A stretch of DNA of 64,000 bases from Thermomicrobiales bacterium (GCA_019637585.1 JAHBVL010000003.1:215827-279826), one strand, 5' to 3'. Shown: positions 32,527-40,824, counted from the stretch's first letter. The notes: generated by a model from the letters alone, not told the origin. Numbers and translations: made by a program.

Positions 32527-33022
32527 GGAGCTCTTGCAGCGTGGCGTCCTTGGCGAAGACCATCTCAGCCGTGGTGGCGCGCAGCGCATCGAGTCTGGCC
32601 ATCAGCGCGGGATCGGCAGTCGCCAGAATTCGCGCGGCCAGCAGGCCGGCATTGCGGGCATTGTCGATAGCCACTGTCGCCACCGGCACGCCGGCTGGCA
32701 TCTGGACGATCGAGAGCAGCGCATCGAGACCCTGCAACGTCGTGATCGAGACCGGCACGCCGATGACGGGAAGAGAGGTCACACTGGCCACCATTCCCGG
32801 CAGGTGTGCCGCGCCGCCCGCGCCGGCGATGATCACCTTGATCCCCCGGCCCGCCGCCTCCGTGCCGAACGCAATCATCGTTTCCGGTGTCCGGTGAGCC
32901 GACACGACCCGCGCCTCGAATGGAATGCCCAGATCGCGCAACGCCTCGATGGCGCCGGTCATCACCGGCAAGTCGGAATCACTCCCCATGATCACCGCAA
33001 CAACCGGTTTGGCCTCAGGCAT
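32522..33022 (-). CDS. purE: N5-carboxyaminoimidazole ribonucleotide mutase
   Basis: PurE rearranges N5-CAIR to CAIR in purine synthesis and works after PurK. The 166-residue product has [14 protein letters not shown] at about 9-22, VVSAHRTPE near 42-50, [16 protein letters not shown] near 68 and [22 protein letters not shown] near 95, all in canonical positions for the class I (bacterial) enzyme. The start at ATG 33022 is preferred, as it lies 7 bases after GGGGAGG; an ATG at 33028 is too close to it. It overlaps the end of purK by 8 bases. Its stop codon is formed by the GTAG of an inverted REP element. Confidence 0.94.
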   Translation of the reverse strand: MPEAKPVVAVIMGSDSDLPVMTGAIEALRDLGIPFEARVVSAHRTPETMIAFGTEAAGRGIKVIIAGAGGAAHLPGMVASVTSLPVIGVPVSITTLQGLDALLSIVQMPAGVPVATVAIDNARNAGLLAARILATADPALMARLDALRATTAEMVFAKDATLQELL

Positions 33023-34193
33023 CGACATCCTCCCCTTCCAGCAGCGCCACGGCCCGCCGCGCCGCTTCGATGATCTCATCCCGGTCGTCACCCAGCACCG
33101 TCACGTGACCAAGCTTGCGTCCTGGTCGCGATGCCTTGCCATAGAGGTGAACGTGCGCGCCAGGCACCCGCAGCGCAGCGGCCAGCGTGCACTCAGGTTG
33201 CCTGCCATGCGCTTGTCCGACGACATTCACCGTGGCCACATGAGGCGCCGTCAACGAGGTTTCGCCCAGCGGCAGATCGAGAACCGCCCGAATGTGTTGC
33301 TCGAACTGTGACGTGGCCGCTCCTTCGATCGTGTAGTGCCCGGAATTGTGGGGACGGGTGGCGATTTCATTGACGAGCAGACCCGCTTCGGTGACGAAGA
33401 ACTCGATGGCCAGCACACCGACCACCTGCAGCCGCTCGGCGAGCTCCCTGGCGATCGCAGCCGCCTGGTCGTGCAGCGCCTGCGGCGCCTGAGCGGGAGC
33501 GCGAAGCTCTCGCAACATCCCGTCGACCTGCACCGTTTCGACGAGCGGCCAGATGGCGATTTCGCCACTCCAGCTGCGAGCAACCTGAATCGCCACTTCC
33601 TGATCGAGCGGCATCACCGCTTCCAGTACAGCTGATACCGAGCGCTCGGCCAGCGTGCGGCAGATCTCCACGGCCTCGTCTGCGGTGCGGGCTCGCCATA
33701 CGCCCCGGCCGTCGTACCCGCCTCGATCGGCCTTGACCATCAGCGATTCGCCATGCTCGGCGGCGAACCGCGCCACCAGCGACAGATCATCCTCTGGAGA
33801 GACGACCGCGAATGGCGGCAGCGACAAACCCAGCTCGGTGAACCGCTGTCGCTGCAACACCTTCGACTGCGCCACGGACAAAACGGCCGTTGACGGGGCG
33901 AAGCGGCGGCCCGCTGCTTCGAGACGCGCGGTGATGGTGGTGTCGATCAGCTCGTGATCGAAGGTCGTGACGTCGCAACGACTGGCCACGGCGCCGATCG
34001 CCGATTCACTGTCGGGCGATCCCAGCATCACATCGGACCAGGCCAGCGCCGCCGCTTCATCGAACGACCGGCAAAGCACCGTCAGATCGACGTTCAGCGC
34101 GGTCGCCGGAGCCAGCGACATGCGGGCCAGCTGCCCCCCACCGATGATTCCCAATCGCCCTGTCCCGGTCAAACCGGCTCCGATCTGTTGCAT
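33015..34193 (-). CDS. purK: N5-carboxyaminoimidazole ribonucleotide synthase
   Basis: PurK is an ATP-grasp ligase that carboxylates AIR to N5-CAIR with bicarbonate. The 392-residue protein begins with [12 protein letters not shown] at about 14-25. It has TFDHELID near 77, then [33 protein letters not shown] near 152-165, [16 protein letters not shown] and [25 protein letters not shown] near 272-296, the full set of PurK signatures. It is followed with overlap by purE, the usual operon order. The divergent neighbour is the fused accDA gene, with about 100 bases between start codons. Confidence 0.94.
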   Translation of the reverse strand: MQQIGAGLTGTGRLGIIGGGQLARMSLAPATALNVDLTVLCRSFDEAAALAWSDVMLGSPDSESAIGAVASRCDVTTFDHELIDTTITARLEAAGRRFAPSTAVLSVAQSKVLQRQRFTELGLSLPPFAVVSPEDDLSLVARFAAEHGESLMVKADRGGYDGRGVWRARTADEAVEICRTLAERSVSAVLEAVMPLDQEVAIQVARSWSGEIAIWPLVETVQVDGMLRELRAPAQAPQALHDQAAAIARELAERLQVVGVLAIEFFVTEAGLLVNEIATRPHNSGHYTIEGAATSQFEQHIRAVLDLPLGETSLTAPHVATVNVVGQAHGRQPECTLAAALRVPGAHVHLYGKASRPGRKLGHVTVLGDDRDEIIEAARRAVALLEGEDVDA

Positions 34194-34294
34194 GCTTCAT
34201 CGCCAGCGGCAGTTTGACGCTGCGTGCCCGGAAGCGTAGCATCGTGATGCCCGGCGATACGGCCATCGCCGCCACCGCACAGGACCAAAACCAC

Positions 34295-36283
34295 ATGCCT
34301 GCATCATCGCTCTTACAACCGGCAAACGAAGACGATCTCTTCTCGTTCGATGACGCCGATTCCGACTTCGAATCAGGGTTGGAGCTGACCTGCCCGGGTT
34401 GCGATACGCGCCTCGACGACGACCCGGCGTTTGCCCGCTACCGAATCTGCCCCGGCTGCGCCAGACACTTCTGGATGCCGGCTCGCGAGCGGCTCGAGCT
34501 GGTGGTCGATGAAGGAACCTTCCACGAAACAAACGCCGAGCTGGTCTCCGTCGATCCTCTTCTCTTTCGAGACGCCACGGAGCGCCCACCGGCGGGTGCG
34601 GACTCGTCGTCCTATCCCTTCAGCGAAGCGCTGATCACCGGTTGGGCGCGCATCGGCGGCAAGGAAGTCCAGATCGCAGTGATCGACCTGGGCATGATCG
34701 GCGAGGACATCGGCGCTGTTGCCGGCGAGAAACTCGTGCTGGCGATCGAAGAAGCGGCGGCACGCCGCCGGCCCCTGGTGGCAGTCTGTTCGGGCGGCGC
34801 GGGTCGCGCCGGCGCCTCGATGCTCTCCCTCGTTCAGGCAGCCCGCCTCGCCAACTCGATCGCCCGACTGCAGCGAGTTGGCCTGCCATTCATTGCCCTG
34901 ATCTCCCACCCGACAGCGGGAACGCTCTACAGCGGCTTCGCTTGCCACGCCAATCTGCTCTTTGCCGAACCGGGGAGCCAGATCGGACTTTCCGGTCCTC
35001 CCGGTCCAACGGGGAACACATCCAGCACTGCCGAGGCCGCGGTTGCCAGCGGGTATCTCGATGGCGTGATCGACCGTCGCGACCTGCGGGAACACCTGGT
35101 CACGCTCCTCGACATCCTCGTCTCACGCACCGTGCCCCGCATGGCGGCTCAGATGGAAGCGGCCAGCGTATCGACGCTCAGCGCGGCGCAGGAGGCGTCG
35201 CTGGCCCTCCATCCCGACCGCCCGACGAGCAGCGACTACATCGCCCGCCTGATGCCCGGATTCGTCGAATTGCACGGCGATCGCGCCGGCTGCGAGTGCT
35301 CTGCCGTACGGATCGGACTGGGACAGTTGGACGGCGTCTCGATCGCGGTCATCGCCATCGATCGATCCAGCGATGTCGACGCGGCCGACACAGCGGCCAG
35401 TTTCCGAAAAGCGACCCGGTTGATGCGTCTGGCCCTGATCCTCGAACTACCGGTGCTGACCCTGATCGACAGTTTCGGTTTGACCGACGGCGGCGGCAGC
35501 GTCAGCGCCGGTGCAGCGGTCGCCCTCTACTACCGCACGGTGACGACCATTCCCGTTCCAACGGTCGCGGTGATCGTCGGAGCCGCCAGCGGCGTTCAGG
35601 CGATGTGCGCGTCGGTTGCCGATCGCACCCTCATGCTCGAGCACGCCGTGTTCATACCGGCAGGACCCGAAACGGGCGCCGGCGGAAGTGCAGCCCACCT
35701 GCGGACCAGCGGAGCAGCCCAGCATCTCTCCTCACGAGAATGCCGCCGCCTCGGCGTGGTCGACTCGATCGTGCCCGAACCGGGCGACGGCGCCCATATC
35801 GATCCTCAGGGCACGGCCCAGCAAATCCGGCTGGCCGCTACCTTCGCGTTCGGGGAACTGGCGGCGCACGGGCCACGACGCCTCCAGGACGAGCGCTCCC
35901 GCAAACTGCGCAATCTCGGACTGGCCGGTCCCGGCGGTCCCGACGAGGTCCGCCAGGAGATCGCTCATCTCCAGGATTTGCAGCGATCGGTGGGTCGCTC
36001 GATCGACGATATCCGGGACAGACTGGAAACCCATCACCTCGGATTGCCGTCGTTGCCCCAACGTCCCCCGATGCCCGCCATGCCTCATCTGCCGCCCGGC
36101 GTTGTCCCGAATCTGCCATCGTTGCGAAAACCGACCCTTCGCCGTCCCGAGATCGGCGACCTCGCCGGGCGTCTGGCCACCACCCGGCGCGAATTCAGCG
36201 AAAAGGTCAGTGATGTCCGCAGCAACTTCTCGGAGTCGATCCTCCATTCGGATGAGGACGATTCCCCCTCGGACATGCCCTGA
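34295..36283 (+). CDS. Fused acetyl-CoA carboxylase carboxyltransferase (beta-alpha), divergent
   Basis: It joins AccD-like and AccA-like carboxyltransferase halves, which normally move carboxyl from biotin to acetyl-CoA, in one 662-residue chain. The AccD zinc ribbon is present (C33, C36, C52, C55). The AccA opening SSDYIARLMPGFVELHGDRAG starts the second half. A Pro-rich, then helical tail of ~80 residues is extra. Key motifs deviate: beta reads SGGAGRAGASMLSLVQ where SGGARMQE is usual, and alpha reads DSFGLTDGGG where DTPGAYPG is usual. Start choice is uncertain: ATG 34295 has AGGA upstream, and ATG 34247 is the alternative. No biotin carboxylase or carrier gene is nearby. Confidence 0.8.
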   Translation: MPASSLLQPANEDDLFSFDDADSDFESGLELTCPGCDTRLDDDPAFARYRICPGCARHFWMPARERLELVVDEGTFHETNAELVSVDPLLFRDATERPPAGADSSSYPFSEALITGWARIGGKEVQIAVIDLGMIGEDIGAVAGEKLVLAIEEAAARRRPLVAVCSGGAGRAGASMLSLVQAARLANSIARLQRVGLPFIALISHPTAGTLYSGFACHANLLFAEPGSQIGLSGPPGPTGNTSSTAEAAVASGYLDGVIDRRDLREHLVTLLDILVSRTVPRMAAQMEAASVSTLSAAQEASLALHPDRPTSSDYIARLMPGFVELHGDRAGCECSAVRIGLGQLDGVSIAVIAIDRSSDVDAADTAASFRKATRLMRLALILELPVLTLIDSFGLTDGGGSVSAGAAVALYYRTVTTIPVPTVAVIVGAASGVQAMCASVADRTLMLEHAVFIPAGPETGAGGSAAHLRTSGAAQHLSSRECRRLGVVDSIVPEPGDGAHIDPQGTAQQIRLAATFAFGELAAHGPRRLQDERSRKLRNLGLAGPGGPDEVRQEIAHLQDLQRSVGRSIDDIRDRLETHHLGLPSLPQRPPMPAMPHLPPGVVPNLPSLRKPTLRRPEIGDLAGRLATTRREFSEKVSDVRSNFSESILHSDEDDSPSDMP

Positions 36284-36348
36284 CTTCGACTTGAAGGGCC
36301 GCTGTCGGGTATCGTCTCTCCAGTGACATGCAGCGGAGCATGAACTGA

Positions 36349-37485
36349 GTGGCGGGCCCTATGAACAAACGCGTCAACCTGATCCACGTTGGCATTGGTC
36401 TGATCGGCGGTACGGCGATCGGCATCCTCCGGACATTGCGCGATTCCTGGGAATCGCAATTCGGGATTCAGATCATCCACAGGGCATTCATTGATACCTC
36501 CGGCGGCGTTGCCTGCGATGAACCAAACGGGTATTCGGCAACGACGATCGACCGGTTGCTCGCCGCCAGAGCCGGGGGGAGCAAGGTGACGGCCGCCGCA
36601 CCCGGCATCGGTCTGACTCCCAGAACCGCCGACGAAGCGCTCGATATCGCTCTCTCCATGGGTCCCTGCATCGTCGTCGATTGCGGCGCATCGAGCGGCA
36701 CCGCCGGACTCAGCGCCAGGGCGGTTGGCGCCGGGCATGGCGCGGTCTTCTCCAACAAAGCGCCTCTGGCACTTCCCTGGAGCGATCCCCACTCCCAGGT
36801 TCTCTGGTCGGAAACCCACTGCGGTGGCAGGGTTCGGTACGAAACGACCTGCGGCGCCGGCTTGCCGGTGATTTCGACCCTGCGCGATCTGCTCGACAGC
36901 GGTGACGCCGTGATCGAGGTCTCGGGATCGCTTTCAGGCACATTCGGGGCGATATTTGCCGATCTGGCTGGCGGGGCTCCCTTCTCCGCTGCGGTTCGCG
37001 GCGCCAAAGAACGCGGTTACACCGAACCCGATCCGCGCGACGACCTGAGCGGTCTCGACGTGGCCCGCAAAGCGCTGATCCTCTCCCGGACGATGGGCAA
37101 CCCCGTCGACCTCGACCAGATCGACGTGGAGTCGCTGGTGCCCGACCATCTGGCCACTGTCGGCGTCGATGACTTCTTGAACGGGTTGACGTCCGAAGAT
37201 GCGGCTGTCGCCGCGCGAGTCGCGACTGCGAACCAGAATGGCAACGCGCTCAAGTATCTGGCGCGTGTTTCCCCGGAAACCGGCGTTAGCGTCGGTATCG
37301 GGGAGGCGGCATCGAGCACGATTCTCGGTTCATTGCAGGGTCCGGAGAATATCATTTCGTTCAGAACATCGCGCTACGACGCCTACCCGCTGACAATCAC
37401 GGGACCGGGCGCCGGAGCAGAAGTAACCGCGGCAGGCGTCGTCGCAGACATCCTGCCACTCATGCGTGAATTGGGAGAAGGGTAA
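36349..37485 (+). CDS. Homoserine dehydrogenase
   Basis: It reduces aspartate semialdehyde to homoserine for threonine and methionine synthesis. The 378-residue protein has an N-terminal Rossmann start (VNLIHVGIGLIGGTAIGIL), VDCGASS near 110, FSNKAPLALPW near 134, YETTCGAGLPVISTLRDLLDSGD near 165-187, and the diagnostic YTEPDPRDDLSGLDVARK near 225-242. It has neither an aspartokinase domain nor the C-terminal ACT domain of the monofunctional bacterial type, so allosteric threonine inhibition of the usual kind is not expected. The start is the GTG at 36349 with GGAG upstream; ATG 36361 is possible. The methyltransferase gene follows after 2 bases. Confidence 0.88.
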   Translation: MAGPMNKRVNLIHVGIGLIGGTAIGILRTLRDSWESQFGIQIIHRAFIDTSGGVACDEPNGYSATTIDRLLAARAGGSKVTAAAPGIGLTPRTADEALDIALSMGPCIVVDCGASSGTAGLSARAVGAGHGAVFSNKAPLALPWSDPHSQVLWSETHCGGRVRYETTCGAGLPVISTLRDLLDSGDAVIEVSGSLSGTFGAIFADLAGGAPFSAAVRGAKERGYTEPDPRDDLSGLDVARKALILSRTMGNPVDLDQIDVESLVPDHLATVGVDDFLNGLTSEDAAVAARVATANQNGNALKYLARVSPETGVSVGIGEAASSTILGSLQGPENIISFRTSRYDAYPLTITGPGAGAEVTAAGVVADILPLMRELGEG

Positions 37486-37487
37486 CC

Positions 37488-38243
37488 ATGGCTGGCTCGA
37501 AAGGGCAGGAACCGGCGTCGCTGGTTCAGATGATCGACAATCTCTCCCCCGAAGCCTGGTATCAGTCGCCGGGCGGGCGGCGTACCCTCCTCGCGCTGGC
37601 AATGGCGGCAGGTGTTCCCAAGGGAGCGCGGGTGCTCGATGTCCAGTGCGGTATCGGCAGCGGTTCGATCGATCTGGCCGAGCTCTACGAGGCGAAGGTC
37701 ACGGCATTCGACGATTATCCGCCCTACCTTGCATTCGGCCGCCAGCAGGCAGCCGCGCGCGGGGTCGGCAAGCGAACCACCTTCCAGGCAGTGGCCGGAA
37801 CCGAAGCAGCATCGGTGATTCCAGCCGATTCCTTCGATGTCGTGCTCGGACTGGGTGGCGGGCTGAGCGACACGCTTCCCGGCGGTCTCGCCGGTGGACT
37901 GGCGGCAGCGGCAACCTGGCTTGCCAATGAGGGCATCCTCATCCTCGGCGACCTCGTCACACCCGGACCAACCTCCGATCTGATGCGGCATGTCTTTGGC
38001 GAATCGCTGATCTCTGAACAGCGCTACTTCTCGGAACTGGAAAGCGCCGGTTTCGACGTCGTTCTGGCCTTCCGGTCATCCTCGAATGACTGGGATCAGA
38101 TGGCCGAGACCATGCAGAAGCTGCGGGAACGCAAACTCGATCTCGGGACAGAGGATGAGCGCGAACGTCAAAAACTGACCACCGCGGCGCGAAATCACCC
38201 GGAGCTCGCCTATCTGAACGTCGCCGCTCGCAAGGCAAAATGA
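37488..38243 (+). CDS. Class I SAM-dependent methyltransferase of unknown substrate
   Basis: The 251-residue protein has a Rossmann-type SAM domain. Motif I is GARVLDVQCGIGSGSIDLAE near residues 46-65 (Gln replaces the usual Gly in DxGCG). An acidic residue ends strand 2 (VTAFDDYPP), motif II is FDVVLGLGGG near 118, and the GGLAAAATWLANEGILILGD segment is typical of strand 5. The C-terminal quarter is charged and helical. No substrate-binding feature is recognisable. It is 2 bases after the homoserine dehydrogenase gene and so part of that operon; it ends about 30 bases before the promoter of the riboswitch unit. Confidence 0.75.
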   Translation: MAGSKGQEPASLVQMIDNLSPEAWYQSPGGRRTLLALAMAAGVPKGARVLDVQCGIGSGSIDLAELYEAKVTAFDDYPPYLAFGRQQAAARGVGKRTTFQAVAGTEAASVIPADSFDVVLGLGGGLSDTLPGGLAGGLAAAATWLANEGILILGDLVTPGPTSDLMRHVFGESLISEQRYFSELESAGFDVVLAFRSSSNDWDQMAETMQKLRERKLDLGTEDERERQKLTTAARNHPELAYLNVAARKAK

Positions 38244-38273
38244 TCCACCTGTGAGCTTCGCGCATCCATAACA

Positions 38274-38300
38274 TTGATACAGACCGTGTTAGTGTATAAT
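38274..38300 (+). promoter_or_regulatory. Strong promoter in front of the riboswitch leader
   Basis: TTGATA (38274-38279) and a perfect TATAAT (38295-38300) are 15 bases apart, slightly short of the optimum; ATTGAT one base upstream would give 16. The start would fall near 38307, exactly where the conserved leader RNA begins. Confidence 0.7.
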
Positions 38301-38306
38301 GCCCGT

Positions 38307-38421
38307 CAACAGGGGGAGTAACCCACGCTCCAGCAATGGAGCGGCCGCAGTGCCGACAACACGTTCCCTGCGGGGAACCGGCCGGCGAGCGAGGCGCCAA
38401 TCTCGCAGGTAAGACCCTGGC
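38307..38421 (+). promoter_or_regulatory. yybP-ykoY (Mn2+-sensing) riboswitch aptamer candidate
   Basis: The leader begins CAGGGGGAGTAAC (38310-38322), close to the invariant GGGGAGUA loop of yybP-ykoY RNAs. It closes with GTAAGACCCTGG (38409-38420), matching the conserved AGACC loop whose 3' strand closes P1. CAGGG (38310-38314) pairs with CCCTG (38415-38419) as P1. Between them lie GC-rich stems (GCTCC-AGCAAT-GGAGC at 38328-38343 and others). Known members sense Mn2+ and turn on exporters or TerC-like genes; here the downstream gene is a YugP-type metallopeptidase. The family call is by eye from motif positions and pairing. Confidence 0.7.
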
Positions 38422-38453
38422 GGCATCCGAACTGTCGGATGAGCCGGGGTTTT
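38415..38453 (+). terminator. Riboswitch expression platform: intrinsic terminator overlapping P1
   Basis: CCCTGGC (38415-38421) pairs with GCCGGGG (38443-38449), continued inward by CATCCGA/TCGGATG (38424-38430, 38435-38441) around an ACTG loop, and followed by TTTT (38450-38453). The bases CCCTG are shared with the aptamer P1 stem, so the two structures exclude each other. This predicts read-through when the aptamer is stabilised. Confidence 0.7.
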
Positions 38454-38570
38454 GGCTATCCGCAACCACCGTCGAACTGGCCGGAGCACTCCGGTCGCTG
38501 TAACGGATGGAAGACCAGCCCAAAACCTCAGTATCAGCGAGCCAGATGGCTCACCAGCACGGAGATGGCG

Positions 38571-39272
38571 ATGATTTTCGACCCGATGTATTTCGTCTTC
38601 ATGATTCCTGGCTTCATTCTGTCGCTTTGGGCGCAGAGTAAGGTCAAGGGCAACTTCACCAAGTATTCGAAAGTGCCTGTTTCGACCGGGCTGACCGGGG
38701 CTGAAGCGGCCCGCCGGGTGCTCGATGACAACGGTCTGCAGAGCGTCGGGATCGAGCACACCAAAGGGATGCTGACCGATCACTACGATCCCCGTAAGCG
38801 CACCCTCTTCTTGTCGGATGGGGTCTATGCCCAGCGATCGATCTCTGCCGTTTCCGTCGCCGCACACGAAGCGGGTCATGCGATTCAGCATGCCAACGCC
38901 TATGCACCGCTCAAATGGCGCACCGCCATCGTTCCGGCGGTCAACATCGGTTCGCAGCTCGGGTTCATCGTGCTGATCGCCGGTGTCATGCTCGGTCTCA
39001 CCGGTCTGGCATGGGCAGGTGTCGCCCTCTTTGCGCTTTCCACCGTCTTCGCGCTGATCACCCTGCCGGTGGAGTTCGATGCATCGAAGCGGGCCAAGGT
39101 CGCGTTGGTGCACGCGGGAATTGTCGATGGCGGCGTTTCAGGGGGCGCGGAAAGCAAGGGTGTGGACGCGGTCCTCGACGCCGCGGCCTGGACCTATATC
39201 GCCGGATTCATCGCCTCTCTGCTGTCGTTGCTGTACTGGGTTTCGCTGATCTCCGGCCAGAGCCGGGATTAG
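38571..39272 (+). CDS. YugP-type membrane zinc metallopeptidase
   Basis: The protein has 233 residues and belongs to the neutral zinc metallopeptidase family of Bacillus YugP (Zn_peptidase_2). An N-terminal membrane segment (MYFVFMIPGFILSLWA), a soluble stretch with LTGAEAARRVLDDNGL, the HEAGH zinc motif at residues 99-103, and two or three further membrane segments (VNIGSQLGFIVLIAGVML, AWAGVALFALSTVFALIT, YIAGFIASLLSLLYWVSL) appear in the family's usual order. The ATG at 38571 lies 6 bases after GGAG. Its substrate is unknown. It is the only gene behind the Mn2+-riboswitch-like leader, so metal-dependent expression is likely. It converges on the deoxyribosyltransferase gene, with REP array B between. 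Confidence 0.87.
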   Translation: MIFDPMYFVFMIPGFILSLWAQSKVKGNFTKYSKVPVSTGLTGAEAARRVLDDNGLQSVGIEHTKGMLTDHYDPRKRTLFLSDGVYAQRSISAVSVAAHEAGHAIQHANAYAPLKWRTAIVPAVNIGSQLGFIVLIAGVMLGLTGLAWAGVALFALSTVFALITLPVEFDASKRAKVALVHAGIVDGGVSGGAESKGVDAVLDAAAWTYIAGFIASLLSLLYWVSLISGQSRD

Positions 39273-39292
39273 TCCACGACACCGGGAAGGGT

Positions 39293-39734
39293 GTAGCGGC
39301 GAGGCCCGCCTCGCTCGTCGGTCGCTGGGGTTGCGGTGGGCAACGCAGGCGTTGCCGCTACACCTGGACCGTCAACATCGCCAGACCCGCCTGTGCTGTA
39401 GCGGCGAGGCCCGCCTCGCCCGTCGGTCGCTGGGGTTGCGGTGGGCAACGCAGGCGTTGCCGCTACACCCGGACCGTTCACGCTGGCAGACCCGCCACAC
39501 GTGGACCGTCAACGCCGGCAAACCCACGATGCTGTAGCGGCGAGGCCTGCCTCGCCCGTCGGTCGCTGGGGTTGCGGTAGGCAACGCAGGCGTTGCCGCT
39601 ACACCTGGACCGTCAACGCCGCCAGACCCGCCATACGTGGACCGTCAACGCCGACAGACCCGACCCGCCTGTGCTGTAGCGGCGAGGCCTGCCTCGCTCG
39701 TCCGTAGTGAGGGCAACGCCTGTGTTGCCCTCAC
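39293..39734. repeat. REP array B: three 69-bp paired REP units (BIME-like) plus two single REPs
   Basis: Units at 39293-39361, 39398-39466 and 39534-39602 each start GTAGCGGCGAGGC(C/T)(C/T)GCCTCGC. They contain CGTCGGTCGCTGGGGTTGCGG and end with an inverted REP, GGCAACGCAGGCGTTGCCGCTAC in sense (written in two pieces: GGCAACGCAGGC and GTTGCCGCTAC). The two heads of a unit are thus different REP types facing each other. Spacers (ACCTGGACCGTCAAC..GCCAGACCCGCC) are also repeated. Single REPs follow at 39676 and 39704-39734; the last palindrome contains the stop codon of the deoxyribosyltransferase gene. It fills the gap between convergent genes. Confidence 0.88.
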
Positions 39735-40219
39735 TGCGTTTCGTGCGCCTTCCTCACCTCCAGAAGGCGGTCGATCGCCGCATCGATATCCAGATAGATA
39801 CCCAACGACTGCTGCATCCCGCCCACGACGAGCGGATTGACGTAGCCAGCCATATTCTCGACTCCCGTGCACGCCGGATTCGGCGGCGTTCGCAGCCGGA
39901 TGTCCGACGCCACCCCGACGATTCCCCAATACCTCGATGGATCGACGTGTTTGGAGAGGCAATCGAAATAACCGGCTTCCCAGTTGGTGCCGGAATCCTC
40001 GCTGACCTGACACAGAAGCACATTAGCCGCTTCCAGCTCGGCGATGTCGAAGTCGTAGATCTTGCGAGCCGTGACATCGGTGCGAGTCTTGTCGTTGATC
40101 GGTTCACTCTCGTTCGGGCAGTAGACCGAAAAGCCCAAAACCCGCAGCCGGACGGCGAGTTGCAGATTGAACGCCACATCGGCCGCGGTGAACATCGGCC
40201 CACCCATGTAAATGCGCAT
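39731..40219 (-). CDS. Nucleoside 2-deoxyribosyltransferase-like protein
   Basis: Members of this fold cleave or exchange the N-glycosidic bond of deoxynucleosides. In this 162-residue protein, RIYMGGPMFTAADVAFN opens the fold with the usual GPxF motif. DFDIAELEAANVLLCQV follows, then the catalytic Glu in GTNWEAGYF near residue 82, preceded by the typical D-S-G-T. The ATG at 40219 is chosen because GGAGG lies 7-8 bases upstream; ATGs at 40225 and 40249 are less well placed. No signal peptide. Its stop codon lies within a REP palindrome. It is divergent from the YtxH gene and convergent with the metallopeptidase gene. Confidence 0.78.
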   Translation of the reverse strand: MRIYMGGPMFTAADVAFNLQLAVRLRVLGFSVYCPNESEPINDKTRTDVTARKIYDFDIAELEAANVLLCQVSEDSGTNWEAGYFDCLSKHVDPSRYWGIVGVASDIRLRTPPNPACTGVENMAGYVNPLVVGGMQQSLGIYLDIDAAIDRLLEVRKAHETQ

Positions 40220-40346
40220 CGGCATCCTCCGCATCTGCGTCGAAATCACGCCCCGGAGTATACGAACCGGACAGCCAACTGAGTCGACTTTGCTACACTC
40301 ACCCTGGTACAGCGATTACTTCCCAAAGCGGGAAAGGCGGCAGACC

Positions 40347-40574
40347 GTGAGCTTTCTGGGCAAGGTGATCTCATTCGCAGTCGGCGCCGCCGCGGGAGCC
40401 GCCGGTGGCGTTGCCGCCGCCCGGCTGCTGGCCCCCCAGAGTGGCGAAGAAACCCAACGGAAAGTGGACGAGTTCCGCCACGAAGTCGAGGACGCCGGTC
40501 TCGCCGCCCGTGCCGAAACCGAAGCCATCATGGTCAAGCGCTACCGCGACACCCTGGAGAGGGTGCAAGCGTAG
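40347..40574 (+). CDS. YtxH-domain small membrane protein
   Basis: The product is 75 residues, starting at the GTG at 40347 with an AAAGGCGG ribosome binding site. A hydrophobic Gly/Ala-rich membrane helix (ISFAVGAAAGAAGGVAAARL, about residues 7-26) is followed by LAPQSGEETQRK, the classical YtxH junction, and a charged helical tail. YtxH proteins are small envelope or stress-related proteins in Gram-positive and related bacteria; their biochemical role is unclear. An extended -10-like TGCTACACT lies about 50 bases upstream (near 40292). It is followed by the heptamer repeat tract. Confidence 0.75.
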   Translation: MSFLGKVISFAVGAAAGAAGGVAAARLLAPQSGEETQRKVDEFRHEVEDAGLAARAETEAIMVKRYRDTLERVQA

Positions 40575-40594
40575 GCGCAAGGCGCCGAGCGCCT

Positions 40595-40792
40595 GGCAAA
40601 GGGCAAAGGGCAAAAGGCAAAAGGCAAAAGGGGCAAGTAAGAATGACCGCGAGTAGGTCATTAGGGAAGCACAAGCCGTCCCCTCCCGTCGCCCCTTTGC
40701 CTATTGCCTATTGCCTTTTGCCTTTTGCCTTTTGCCCTTCTCCCTCCTCCCTTCTCCCTCTTACCTTTGCCCTTTGCCCTTTGCCCTTTGCC
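40595..40792. repeat. Facing heptanucleotide tracts (GGCAAAA)n and (TTTTGCC)n
   Basis: 40595-40637 is a run of GGCAAAG/GGCAAAA heptamers. 40691-40735 is a run of TTTTGCC/CTATTGC heptamers, and 40764-40792 is a run of CCTTTGC. The left tract is the reverse complement of the right ones, so the DNA or RNA can form a long hairpin with a ~55-base loop. No gene is in 40575-40824. The radical SAM gene begins 32 bases after the last tract. Confidence 0.85.
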
Positions 40793-40824
40793 AATAATCA
40801 GTACATTTGTGCTACTCTCTCCTC

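Noticed and set aside
34642-36213. A 523-residue open frame inside accDA in another frame
   Set aside because: It is very Arg/Pro/Ser-rich and follows the codon pattern of accDA; it is a by-product of GC-rich sequence.
38307-38570. A coding N-terminal extension of the metallopeptidase reaching back to about 38439
   Set aside because: It would start within the terminator hairpin, the added residues are not hydrophobic or family-like, and a good ribosome binding site precedes 38571.
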